NCBI RefSeq assembly: GCF_035222375.1
Contig: NC_085890.1
Location: forward strand, 868,001-932,000
DNA: 64,000 bases
Source: Podospora pseudocomata
Taxonomy: Eukaryota; Ascomycota; Sordariomycetes; Sordariales; Podosporaceae
Reading direction: 5' to 3'
Shown: piece after piece, positions 39,146 to 49,283 of the stretch
How the letters are laid out: every line of letters begins with the position of its first letter
Numbering within the stretch: position 1 is the first letter of the stretch
The notes under the pieces: generated by a model
Database searches by the model: none
Told to the model about the DNA's origin: nothing
Seen by the model: only the letters and a program-made list of their open reading frames with translations
Made by a program: the position numbers and the translations under genes

Positions 39146-41935
39146 ATGGATCCAGCAGCTACCGAGCAAAAGAGAAACAATGCCCGCCAGAAGCTGATGC
39201 AGTTTATTCTGGACATTGGATCCAAGGCATTTTCCCCAGACGTCCCCGAATCATCCCGTGTGGAAGGAAGGAAGGAGTGGGATGATGCGATTCAGAGGCA
39301 AGGATAGCCCAATGAATTCTCTTGAGCAAGGCCTTGATCTGACAATTGTCCCAGGATAAAGACCTTCAACCTCATAGCTGCCCTCAATATTCTGGTTAGA
39401 CCCGGTCACGCACCAGCATGGCTACGCCCAAAGCTGATGGAAGCTTTGACCCTGATTCCCCTCCGTCCGGACGGCGTCAGGGCCACTATGGAGTTCGTCT
39501 TTGCTGTTCACCCCTCCAGCACGGTAAGAGTGTCGGAGGCGGCTGTTCCCCAGAAGAGAGGCGCGAACATCACCCACGAGGCCCTAGAGATGGCTAGTAA
39601 ACTGCTTTCGATTTCTTCTTCCTCGGTCACGCCCGAAATATGGTACTCAAGCATTGCGCCACAGCTCTTGGTACTGCTCGATGGAGACGAGGGCCCGGAA
39701 CTCACGAGAACGGCGTCCTACATCATTGGCTTTGGGATTCTGGGACGCAAGGCGTCTGGAGCTCCAGGAACTGCAGGCTGGAAATGCCTCGCTGAGCCTT
39801 TGCTCTCTGCCATCAAGCCTTCACCGAATGCTCAGCCACCAAGTACCGAGGATGACGACGAGATTGTTGACCTCAGCAAAGAGAGAGTTCTTGTGGAATA
39901 CCAGGATCTCGTCACTGCTCTGCGCCGGCTCAGGTCGTTAGTTGTTTCACACCCAAACCAGGGCTTGGCCAAACGCTTGCTGTCGCCATTGCTGCCGTCT
40001 TTGTGGACACTCTCTACATGGAACAAAGCCAGCTCAGAGCTCTCGGACAAGGTCTGCGGTCCGGCTTCAGAATTACTAAAGATATACCTGAAGCTTTCCC
40101 CCTCTCCAGAACTCGTGGTTTACCTGATAAGAAATCTTGGGTATGTTGGAGGATACAACCGACAGAGTCCTGAATGGGTCTACAAAGAGACAGGCAAGCA
40201 TGAGATCGGCATCGTGGAAAGAAAACCTCGCGCTTTTTTCATTGGCGGCGCCCCAACAGCCCCTCAAGTCACCATGGAGGACATCGAGACTAAGATCACC
40301 ACCTTGCTTGACTTGATCACAACGACCATGTCGGATGCCGACATCATCGGCGCTTTCCTTGAGCTCCTGAAACGATGGTTCAAGGCAGCACGGCAGTCAA
40401 GAGGCGGAAGTGTTCTCATCAAGGAAGAGTCTGAGGAAACTCGAGACCCCTTGGAGCAGCTCATTGAGATCAAGACCCTCCAATCCATGATGGAGAAAGT
40501 CCCAGACAAGCTCGCCACGCAACCTCGGGCCATCCTCGACCTGGTCAGCGAGATATTGGCGAGCTCTGCCGCCGCATCCGACGAGGACCACAATGATGAT
40601 GAGGTAACAGGCGTAGCCCTGAGCCTTCTCAACATGATCGTCACAGTCCCCGGCTTCCAAAAATCCCGGGTCAACCCTGACACTTTGTCCCTCATCGAGA
40701 CCTCTCTCGACAAGCTCTCCAAATCCCCCACCGACGTCGGGAAAACAGCCAACAACCTCGGCCTCCTACTCCTCTACCGAGACCAGATCGAAGACCCATC
40801 CGAGTCTCTCCTCTCACCTGCCCCGGCAGACCGCCAAATCGAAGACCGCAAAACGTACAGCCTCGCCATTTCCTACATCACCGCCTCTGACTCCCCCCCC
40901 CCGGTAAGGTCTGAAGGCCTGCATCTAATCGGCACCCTCATAACCTCGCACTCCCCCGTCCTCGACATTCCAGGTATTCTAGTCCTGCTGTCATCCCTCA
41001 TCTCGGACAGCGACGAGTACATCTACCTCCGCATCATCAAACTCTACACCCTCCTCGCAGGCTCCCACCCCAGAGCTGTGACGAACGATTTGCTTGACCA
41101 GTTCATTGACGCTAAGGAGACTTACTCTGTCGATGCCCGGCAGCGGTTCGCTGAGGCGTTGTCACAGGTCATCGAACGTCTAGGGGAGACTTTTACCGGT
41201 GATCTCGCGCAACGTGTAGGCGATGGTCTACTCTCCGTCGCCGGCCGGAGAGCTCACAGGCCCAAAACTGAAGCTAGGCAGGCGAGGGAGGCCAAGGTGC
41301 AGGAGAGGAAAAATAAGGAAGCGGCTGATGCCTGGGGGGGTGAGGTGCCTGACTTTAGTGACCCGACGACGCCGGAGGAGAAGGCGAGGAATGAGATTTT
41401 GGAAAGGATTGTTGAGGGGTGGGAGTCGAAGAGGGGGAGTGAGGATATCAGGGTCAGGGCTTCGGCTTTGGGGGTTTTGGGGATGGGGATGGAGGTTAAT
41501 GTAAGGGGCATGGGGGTTAGGGTTGTTAATTTGGCGGTTGAGCTGGCGGTTAGTATTTTGCAGGTGGAGAGGGGGGTGGAGGGGGGGATTTTGAGGAGGG
41601 GGGCGGTGATGATGGTGAATGAGTTTGTGAGGGCGTTGGATAGGGTCGGGGAGGGGTTTGGGTTTGGGTTTGGGTTTGGGGAGAGGGCAAGGGAGGATTT
41701 GATGAGGACGCTTGGGTGGGTTAGGGATACGGATGGGGATGGGCTGGTGAGGAGGCAGGCGGGAGATGTGGTGGAAAGTTTGGAGGCTTGGGGGGTTAGG
41801 AGGTTGGTCGGGAAGGGGGAGGAGGATAAGGGGATGGGGATGCTGAGGGGGTTGGTGGTGAATCCGGTTGAGAGGGTGAATCCGGCTGCGGGCGAGGAGA
41901 AGGTGGGGAGGGTGATGATTGAGGAGGTTGAGTGA
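39146..41935 (+). CDS. Rtp1/TANGO6-family HEAT-repeat protein (RNA polymerase II nuclear import)
   Basis: Two exons, join(39146..39297, 39355..41935), encode 910 aa. The first exon supplies MDPAATEQKRNNARQKLMQF. It joins at a non-canonical GC donor (AG|GCAAGG) and ccAG acceptor, with CTGAC 11-15 bases before the acceptor, giving DAIQ-RIKTFNLIAALNILV. The protein is alpha-helical and HEAT/ARM-like. The segment ISYITASDSPPPVRSEGLHL through SDEYIYLRIIKLYTLLAGSHP and QRFAEALSQVIERLGE resembles the RTP1_C1 region, and ALGVLGMGMEV...RRGAVMMVNEFVRAL the RTP1_C2 region. In yeast, Rtp1 binds Pol II subunits and nucleoporins during nuclear import; the metazoan relative is TANGO6. The family call is from pattern memory. 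From about 41260 the coding strand becomes extremely G-rich and includes a (GGGTTT)n segment encoding an FG run. Confidence 0.8.
39298..39354 (+). other. GC-AG intron in the Rtp1-like gene
   Basis: A 57 bp intron beginning GCAAGG and ending CCAG, with CTGAC near the acceptor. No suitable GT donor keeps both flanking frames. Downstream codons are open from the acceptor through the in-frame ATG at 39437. Confidence 0.7.
41653..41681 (+). repeat. Coding (GGGTTT)n tract, G-quadruplex-type
   Basis: Five G3-4 runs separated by T3 lie inside the Rtp1-like coding region and encode alternating Gly-Phe. The pattern meets the usual intramolecular G-quadruplex rule on the non-template strand. Confidence 0.8.
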
Positions 41936-42201
41936 ATTATTAGGCTTTATGCTTGAGATTAGGCTTTTATATCACTGCTTTTGAACATTGTGTTCTGTTT
42001 TGTGATCTTTTGGCTTGGTGGTGTAATAGGTACGTACCTTTCTTGGCAACCCGTGACAGCGCGTGTATCCCGACGTGTTTTCGTCCCACCTTTCTGCATC
42101 CCCGCAGCAAGTAAGCAGCAGGCAAGCCACTATCTAAACCAAGCTGTACCGCGTTCAATCAACCATCCCAAAACAACGACACCAAAAAATAAAATAAAAA
42201 A

Positions 42202-44062
42202 ATGGCCCCTCGAGAAATCCTCGACTCCGAAGACGACGGCGATGGCTTTGACGACGACCAAGAAGAATATGGCGAAACCCTAGTCCCTCCTAATGCAGCT
42301 GTCGAACAGCAGGCAGCAGCGCCACCTGCAACAAGCGCCGCCATAAACAACGTTGCTGCCACAAATATCAGCACCACCGCCCTCTCGACCGATTCGTCTT
42401 TTTTTGAGAGGGTGTATGAGGGGCAGTATATCGCTTTTGATCTGGAACAACCAGTGGTTGCGACAACAGCAACAGCAATAGAAATGCCTCCTTCTACGCG
42501 GAAAGCCACCGGCCGTGCAAAGGCCAAAACCAACGATGCGGTTGTCGATTTAACCACCCCGCGAAGAACAGACGTGTGGGACTTTCCGGGAAGTTCCCTC
42601 CCCCCAACCGCTGAGCCGGGTTCGCGTCGGTCAGCGAGGAAGCGCGCGCAGGTTGGGGTTGGGGTTGGGGAAGAGGAGGAGGATCCGTATGCCTTTCCAG
42701 AGTCGGCTCCGGCCGCGAAAAGGACAAGACGCAGTCTTGGTGCGGCTGCCAGCCCTGTCGCGCTTGTGGGGGGGGTGGGGATGTATGTCGCCACGAGTGA
42801 GATGACGGCCAGTCAGAAGGAGCAGCATGTGGCCGTGTCGTTGCCCAATTCGTTTACGAGTGAGGTGATGGGAGGGACATTGCCGACGCTGCCGCACGGG
42901 GAGGGGCAGAGCTCGAGCGGGGGGACGTTGAGTACTATTGCTTATACTACGCCGAGTAGGATTGGGAGTTCGGACAGGAGGGACTTCTCGTCTATGGATG
43001 GTGTTGGTTCGTCTGTTGGTGGTGGTGTTGGTAGTGGTGGTGGGGAGATTGACACGCCGGCAAGGTATCAGGTATGTGTGCGGACGGTGGTTGGTGTTGA
43101 GATGTGGGGGCTGACTAGTGTGACAGTCATCACCGGATGTGTTGAACGACATGGCGCCTCCTTCGACCGGCAGCAAGAGAAAGGCCAGGGGTAAAAAGGA
43201 CATGGAGCCTCCCACCTCGACTGCTTCGGGCCGTAAAACCAAAAAGAGGCGCATCATTGAGGACGAAGAGGATGGTGACTTTGGAGCTGAAAACGACCAG
43301 AGCCATGTTTCTGAGGATATCTCGACGGAAGTTATCCCTCAAGCTGAACCGGAACCGCAACTAAAGAAGAAACGCGGCCGGAAAAAGAAGGAGCCTGTAC
43401 CCCTGCCGGAGGAGGCAGCACCGGATGTAGAGCTCAGTGAGCTCTACCACCCTGACGCGGAAGCTACTGCTTCAGAGGGGCAGGTGGCCCCATTGCCGGA
43501 TATGGAGGGTGAGGCTGCACCTGAGGCTGTCGAGCCTGAGCCCGTGGTGGAGGAGCAAGCGCCTGTCAAGAAACGGAGAGGTCGGCCAAAGAAGGCGGAT
43601 ACGGTGGCCAGGACACAGCATGTTGTTATTGAGGTGGAGGAGGAGGGTGTTGAGGAGGTGAGGGAGCCGTTGGCGGAGGTGCCTGCGAACACTCAGACAA
43701 AGGGGAAGAAGACTCCTGCTAGGAAGGGGAAAGGGGGTAGGAAGAAGAAGGAGGTGGTTGTTGATTCTGAGGAAGATGAGGAGGGTGATGATGGGGAGTG
43801 GGGGGAGAAGAAACTGGTAGAGGAGCAAGAAGAGGTGGCTAAGGAGAAGAAGGTGGTGGAGGAGGTGGTCAAGGAGACGAAGGTGGAGGTGAAGAAGGTG
43901 GTCAAGGAGACGAAGGTGGAGGTGAAGAAGGTGGAGGTGAAGAAGGTGAAGGAGGAAAAGGTGGTTGCTGGGGGGACTCCGATCAAGCCGGCGGGGTATA
44001 GGGTTGGGTTGAGCAAGAGGAGCCGGATTGCGCCGTTGTTGAAGTCTCTGAGAAAGAATTGA
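42202..44062 (+). CDS. AT-hook-containing nuclear protein, function unknown
   Basis: Two exons, join(42202..43071, 43127..44062), encode 601 aa. The 55 bp intron (GTATGT...CTGAC...ACAG) falls between codons and joins ...ARYQ to SSPDVLND. The N-terminus is acidic (MAPREILDSEDDGDGFDDDQ). The second half has two AT-hook-like cores, KKKRGRKKKEP near residue 370 and KKRRGRPKKAD near residue 440. The latter has the canonical GRP and should bind the AT-rich minor groove. Basic KGKKTPARKGKGGRKKK and acidic blocks follow. Then comes a charged Val/Lys/Glu repeat region that may be helical, and a conserved-looking basic end, YRVGLSKRSRIAPLLKSLRKN (one residue over 20, so read as YRVGLSKRSR plus IAPLLKSLRKN). 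It is likely a chromatin-associated protein. I do not recognise the orthologue. The start lies 266 bp after the Rtp1-like stop. Confidence 0.85.
43865..43945 (+). repeat. 33-nt coding tandem repeat, two copies plus a partial
   Basis: Two perfect 33 nt units (43865-43897 and 43898-43930) and a 15 nt partial unit encode VVKETKVEVKK repeated in the AT-hook protein. The exact identity suggests a recent duplication or copy-number variability. Confidence 0.85.
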
Positions 44063-45013
44063 GGGAGTGTGGGATTGGAAGGCATGTTTTGATTTGTTAC
44101 TGTTACGGATAGTAGGGATACCCTTTGCTTTATTGCTATGTTGGACTTGGGGGGGGTCGGATGGATGTGGGAAGGTTTTATGGGGATAAGATGGTGTAAA
44201 GGATGTGTTGTGTATATGCTCTTGTTTTCCATTGGCAGGGCAAGGTAGCTCTCGGGAAATGATACTCGCGTGAAGAGAGACGGAATATTATGTCTTGTCA
44301 TCTTGAGCTCTATCGATTATATGATATATGTAGTAGAGAGTTAGGGTCTCGGTCTCAACAAACATCTCCAGCTTCTAGAATGTCTCCTTACAGCTCTCGA
44401 TCCAATTTCCATACCTATCTTGTCACTAATTATCCTCAACCTCAACAGAACCACCCCCTTTATCTTGAAATATGATGCTGTGCCTGGCTTCTCTGACCTC
44501 GATGGCCCAGCGCCGCTGCCCACCTGACCTCTTACACTGTTCCACAGAAGGTTTAGCGCCGTCTGCTAAGTCCCCCAAGTTCCGGCATTGAACCCTGCAC
44601 TACAAGGGCAGGGCGACCAATGGGAGGGCGGGAATTGTAGGTAGGGACCCGCTGGACGGTGAACCACGTCATCGTGCCGCCGCGCGCGTGTTCGTGCAGT
44701 TTTGGTATGCGCGCGCTGCTGTGCCCCGTGCTGCTGTGCCCGTGTGTGTGGTGGTTACTGCCTGGAGAGTTTTGTCTCGGGTTTTTGCGGGGTTGGGAGC
44801 GTGAGATGTTGCGGTATCATTTATTAAAGGAAAAGGGAGAGAGAGCTGCTATTGCAGAAGAGCAAGGCTTCCCGGAAAGGAAAGCTAGAGAGGTGCAGGG
44901 CTGAAGCTAAAGGTGCGTCCGTGTACCCCTACCTCACCAGAAGGCAGCAACGTCTACAACCTTTTTCATGCTTTCCACCGCTCTTCTAACTGCTACGATA
45001 TCCAGCAGAAACA
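44063..45013. other. Intergenic region between the AT-hook and DDHD genes
   Basis: 951 bp containing the AT-hook gene 3' UTR (T-rich, to about 44300) and the DDHD gene promoter. A short imperfect duplication of CTGCTGTGCCCGTG occurs near 44715-44745. No gene is seen. Confidence 0.55.
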
Positions 45014-48000
45014 ATGCCACCAAAACACAGCTACACCACCCACTGCCGCCTCCGCCCCTTATCCCCATCCCCAGATGACCAAGTCCCGGCGGCAAACCCC
45101 CAGTACTTCTACTCCTCCCCCATCCCCATCGACGACCCTTTATCCGCCGCCGTTGGCACCATCCCCGACGCCTCGAATCCGAGCTCTGGGGTTCAAAACC
45201 TCCGTCCCTTTTCAGAGGGGGATAACCTATCCCTTGAGCGGGCTTGGCTGGGGTTTGCGAACGCAGAATCGAAAGAGGAGCATCAGAGGCTGGTGAGGAG
45301 GTGTAAGCTGGGGAGAAAGGTTGATCAGGAGGGGGAGGTGAGGAGACGTCTCGAAGCACTTGTCGACCGCCTCGCCAAACTCCACATTGACAAGCACAAG
45401 CGGGAATCTGTCGCATCAGCAAAGGATGGGTTGCTCGGCCCGACGAGCATGGTTGTTTTGACTGAGGATGGTGGGGGAGAGGAGAAGGTGGTTTGCTGTC
45501 AGGAGTTGGAGATTGATGTTGCGGCGGAACTGAGAAAGGAGTTTTGTGGGTTGGTTAGGCGGAGGGTGGGCTGGTTGGGGCAGGAGAGGGTTGCTGAGGG
45601 GGTTATGGCGGTGATAAGCAAGATACAAGGCGGGGGTGCGGAGGGGCAGGAACAAAACAAGAAGGGGGGAGGGGGGAGTAGTAGACCTGGGACGCCGGTG
45701 CCGCAGATGGTTGTGGGGAGTGTACCCAGGGTGCCGGGGATGTCGGGGATTGGGGTTGGAGAGGAGTTGTTACGGGGACGGGGGTTGGTGGATGGGATGG
45801 GGGAGAGTGGGGTTGCTACGCCTGATGAGAGGGAGAGGGAGAGGGAGAGGGGGACAGGGAGGAGGGGGGAGAGTACTGCTGGGACGAGGATAGCTGGGAA
45901 GGGGGCTGTACCGCCGCCGGAGGAGGATACGGCAGAGGTGCTGGTGGGGATTCAGAGACTACATATGGTTTCGCTGCCGGTGTTGCAGATGAAGCCGATT
46001 TACTGGTCGCCGGTGAATGATATTGCCGCGGTGGTGAGGGCGACGTGGTTTTACAGGTCCTTACCTCCCCTTCCACGGACAGTTAACAAAAAGCTGACAG
46101 TTAACAGAGACACCATGATCCCCCTCCCTCCGCTGGTCGCCAACCAGCTCGAGGCCGGCTACCGCGAACTTCGACCCTGGACAGAGACCTGGTCTGACGA
46201 GCTCCGTTCTGCCCTCGACGTCGGGGCGGTAGGCGAAGAAAAGGTTACTCATCGCCTCTGGCCTGAGCACCACAGTGAGAAGCAACGGTCGGCCAAGTCG
46301 AAAGATGGACAACATCTACCGCCTGAACCGCCTGTGTCAAGTGACCCGTTCTGTGCAGCGAGGTGCTTTAGTGGGGAGGCTGCTGCGGAGGGGAAGCTGG
46401 AACCTGTTCGCGAGGAGGCTGACACTGCCATGCCGCCGCCAGAGCAGAGACAGTATTCAAACCACCACGTTATTTACAAGAATGCCAAGGAGGCGTTTTT
46501 GCTCAAGCCGAGCCAGCAGCCCTCGGCGTATTACTCCCGGAGACCGGTACAGAAGATTATGAAAGGGGTCACGGTTGGGGTGCCGGTTGTGAGAGGGTTT
46601 GATAGGGCCGCGTGGGAGAAGGTTCATGAGCCCAAGAAGCAGCAGCAGGTGAAGCCACAGCCGGTCAGACAGGAGCAGAGGGAAAACAACAGCGAGGAGG
46701 GTGTGTGTCAAGGCTGTCAAGAAGAGCTGCGAAAAGGCCAGGTGACCGACCTTGTCCTCATCGCTCACGGAATCGGCCAAAAATTCGCGGAAAGGGTGGA
46801 AAGCTTCCATTTCACGCACGCGGTGAATGCCTTTCGAAGAATGGTCAGTGTCGAGCTGGAGACTCCCGCCGTCAAGTCGGTCTTGCGGCCGGAACAGAAC
46901 GGGATTATGGTTTTGCCAGTAAACTGGAGACATTTGCTCAGCTTTGAAGACGGGGGGCCAACGACGGGGAACGAGGAGGATAAAGCGGCTTACGCTCCGG
47001 ATGGGTTCGGCCTCAAGGATATTGAACCGGGTACGATACCGGCCGTGAGGAGCATGATTTCGGATGTGATGTTTGATATACCCTTCTACATGTCGCATCA
47101 TAAACCAAAGATGATCGCGGCGCTGGTGGGGGAGGCGAACAGGGTTTATAGGCTTTGGTGTGGGAATAACCCGGGGTTTGAGGAAAAGGGGAGGGTGCAT
47201 TTGATTGGGCATTCGCTGGGAAGTGCGATGGCTGTGGAAGTGTTGAGCAAACAGCCTACCAGGGTGCCGAGGCCGCTTGGGCAGGTGCCGAATACAAAGC
47301 ACTTTGAGTTTGATACGGTTAATTTGTTCTTGTTGGGGAGCCCGGCGGCGTTCTTCTTGCTGTTGGAACGAGGGGGGTTGGTGCCGAGGCGGGGGAGGAT
47401 GAAGCCAGGCGCCGAGGCGGCGGATACAGTTGCGAAGGATGTGGTGGGGGAGTTGGGTATGTTTGGGTGCATTGCGGTGGATAATATCTATAATATTTTG
47501 GCAAAGGAGGATCCGATTGCGTATTTGCTGAACGGGACGGTCGACCCGGTGTATGCGGCGAGTTTGAAGACGGCGTACGTGCCGAGTTTGAAGACGGGGT
47601 GGTTTAAGGGGGTGGGGGATGCGTTCAGGGGGGTTGTTGGGGTGGGTGGTTCGTCATCGTTGGAGAGTGAGGTTGGTGGTGCTGTTGGTGGGACGGAGCA
47701 ACAGAAGAAGCCGTCGATGATGATGAGGTTGCCATCGCAGTTGGAGCTGGAGGTGCATGATTTTACGAGGGAGGATGTGGCGGAGAAGAAGGCGTTTCTG
47801 CTCAATGATAATGGGCAGATTGATTATTATTTGAGGAGTGGAGGGGGGCCATTGGAGATTCAGTATTTGAACATGCTGAGTGCTCATACGAGTTATTGGA
47901 CGAATCTAGACTTGATTCGGTTTTTGTGTATTGAGGTGGGGAGGAGGCCGGGGAGGAAGAACACGCTGCCGGCGATGAGGGCTGTGAAGGTCAAGGGACG

Positions 48001-48034
48001 GTTTGGGGGGGTGGCGGTTGGTGGTTCGGGATGA
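45014..48034 (+). CDS. DDHD-domain phospholipase (PA-PLA1 family)
   Basis: A single-exon ORF of 1006 aa with start context acaATGcc. The family are phosphatidic-acid-preferring phospholipases A1 that act on membranes; the fungal relative is yeast Ddl1 (YOR022C, mitochondrial). The N-terminal half has the WWE-like/Ser-rich region (ARAWLGF-type motif, here ERAWLGFANAESKEEHQRL), a low-complexity RERERERG linker, and a segment reading MKPIYWSPVNDIAAVVRATWF. The lipase core includes DLVLIAHGIGQKF, VLPVNWRH and the nucleophile elbow VHLIGHSLGS with catalytic Ser at about residue 734. The DDHD domain spans about residues 760-985 (FDTVNLFLLGSPAAFFLLL, YLLNGTVDPVYA, NGQIDYYLR, LSAHTSYWTNLDLIRFL). No N-terminal targeting peptide is obvious. 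The 3' half is strongly G-rich in codon choice. Confidence 0.92.
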   Translation: MPPKHSYTTHCRLRPLSPSPDDQVPAANPQYFYSSPIPIDDPLSAAVGTIPDASNPSSGVQNLRPFSEGDNLSLERAWLGFANAESKEEHQRLVRRCKLGRKVDQEGEVRRRLEALVDRLAKLHIDKHKRESVASAKDGLLGPTSMVVLTEDGGGEEKVVCCQELEIDVAAELRKEFCGLVRRRVGWLGQERVAEGVMAVISKIQGGGAEGQEQNKKGGGGSSRPGTPVPQMVVGSVPRVPGMSGIGVGEELLRGRGLVDGMGESGVATPDERERERERGTGRRGESTAGTRIAGKGAVPPPEEDTAEVLVGIQRLHMVSLPVLQMKPIYWSPVNDIAAVVRATWFYRSLPPLPRTVNKKLTVNRDTMIPLPPLVANQLEAGYRELRPWTETWSDELRSALDVGAVGEEKVTHRLWPEHHSEKQRSAKSKDGQHLPPEPPVSSDPFCAARCFSGEAAAEGKLEPVREEADTAMPPPEQRQYSNHHVIYKNAKEAFLLKPSQQPSAYYSRRPVQKIMKGVTVGVPVVRGFDRAAWEKVHEPKKQQQVKPQPVRQEQRENNSEEGVCQGCQEELRKGQVTDLVLIAHGIGQKFAERVESFHFTHAVNAFRRMVSVELETPAVKSVLRPEQNGIMVLPVNWRHLLSFEDGGPTTGNEEDKAAYAPDGFGLKDIEPGTIPAVRSMISDVMFDIPFYMSHHKPKMIAALVGEANRVYRLWCGNNPGFEEKGRVHLIGHSLGSAMAVEVLSKQPTRVPRPLGQVPNTKHFEFDTVNLFLLGSPAAFFLLLERGGLVPRRGRMKPGAEAADTVAKDVVGELGMFGCIAVDNIYNILAKEDPIAYLLNGTVDPVYAASLKTAYVPSLKTGWFKGVGDAFRGVVGVGGSSSLESEVGGAVGGTEQQKKPSMMMRLPSQLELEVHDFTREDVAEKKAFLLNDNGQIDYYLRSGGGPLEIQYLNMLSAHTSYWTNLDLIRFLCIEVGRRPGRKNTLPAMRAVKVKGRFGGVAVGGSG

Positions 48035-49283
48035 GATGGAGGGTCTGGACCTTACTTTGTTTGGACTTGTACTGTATTTGATAGCGACGGCGTTTAGGAG
48101 CGAGACGGATATACTTGGTCAAGGTAGACAGACAGGTAGACAACAGCGCGTTGTTCATTTGATTGGTTGAGGAGTGCTCTTTGAAGTGACTAGCTGGATG
48201 GATGCACTTGGATTCGAGACAAAGAACAGTTTGAACAGGGAACTACATAACATGATATCTGGAATTGAAGATGGCCTCTGCTGCCGCCGCTGCTGTGCAA
48301 CCCCAGATCTTCCCGGATCTGATTCCTTAACACGACTGATATAAGGCTGGCTCGGCAGGGGGCTGGCATAAATTGTTAAGCTTAGCGAACGGTGCTTGGC
48401 ATGCGGCCCTGTTCCTGTTTCAACAGCTCTCTCTAGTTTCCGAGCCGCAACACCACTGCATCTTTGCGATAGCCGTTGCTGGACGCTGTCGCGAGAACCT
48501 CTCCATCGAAGCGCATCGCCCTTTGCACCACTCATACATAGCCCATGTGAGGCGGTGGAAGCGTCGCAGATGCCAAGAGCCAGTGACCAGTTGACAGCGG
48601 AGTCATTTGTTGAAGCGACATCGATAGCGCGCGTGGGCCAGCAAGCTCCTTGCAAGGTAAGTGCCAAATTTTGTCTCCACCGCGCGTCGTCCAAAAAAGT
48701 CGGACACGATGCGATGCCTCTTCCCTGCACTGTACACATACACACCCAGACCGCGAAGTCGTGACATGCCCCGCAAAACCATCGAGACATGCTGTGATTG
48801 TTAGAACCTGCAACGACGACAACGACGAAGAGGAAGACGAGGACGAAGACGAGGATGAGGACGAGGACAGAGAGCCACCGACGACGAATGAATGCCGAAT
48901 GAAGAATAATAATATCTTGAGAGACGTCTGAGCTTGGGCAGTGGGACTAGACGTTGGACGGTAGCAAAGAGCGTGTTGCTTGCTTCGTCCCAGCTTTCTA
49001 AAAAGACCTGAGCTCTGCGCTCAACTCAATGCCCGTCCACGACACCTTGCACGAGGCAGTCGACTGCACAGGCGACTTCCTCTCTGACTTGCTGCGCTCC
49101 CTGCCCCTCCAAACGTTTACCTTTTCTTCAACTTTCGCAACTTTAACTTCGCAGCACAAACAGTTTTGCCTGCTGTTTATTTTACTGCTTGCGCTTGTCA
49201 CTGCTGTGGCTTTCACCTTCCCCAACTTACATTCACACTCTCACTCTCTTTTCCACGACTGCTGGAAATCACAACTAACAGAA
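48035..49283. other. Intergenic region between DDHD and Ulp1-like genes
   Basis: 1.25 kb. A 211-codon minus-strand frame (48155-48790) and a 122-codon plus-strand frame overlap each other; neither has a recognisable domain. A GAC/GAG/GAT-rich tract lies at about 48816-48872. The last 200 bp is pyrimidine-rich, like a fungal 5' leader. It is also open in frame with the protease (from 49029). Confidence 0.5.

Noticed and set aside
42159-43257. Two minus-strand frames of more than 200 codons
   Set aside because: Antisense to the AT-hook gene, which has a clean two-exon plus-strand model.
46457-47302. 281-codon minus-strand open frame
   Set aside because: Shadow of the DDHD phospholipase, whose catalytic motifs lie in the plus frame.
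48155-48790. 211-codon minus-strand frame between DDHD and protease genes
   Set aside because: No domain and irregular composition, with competing frames on the other strand; kept only as a remark in the intergenic entry.
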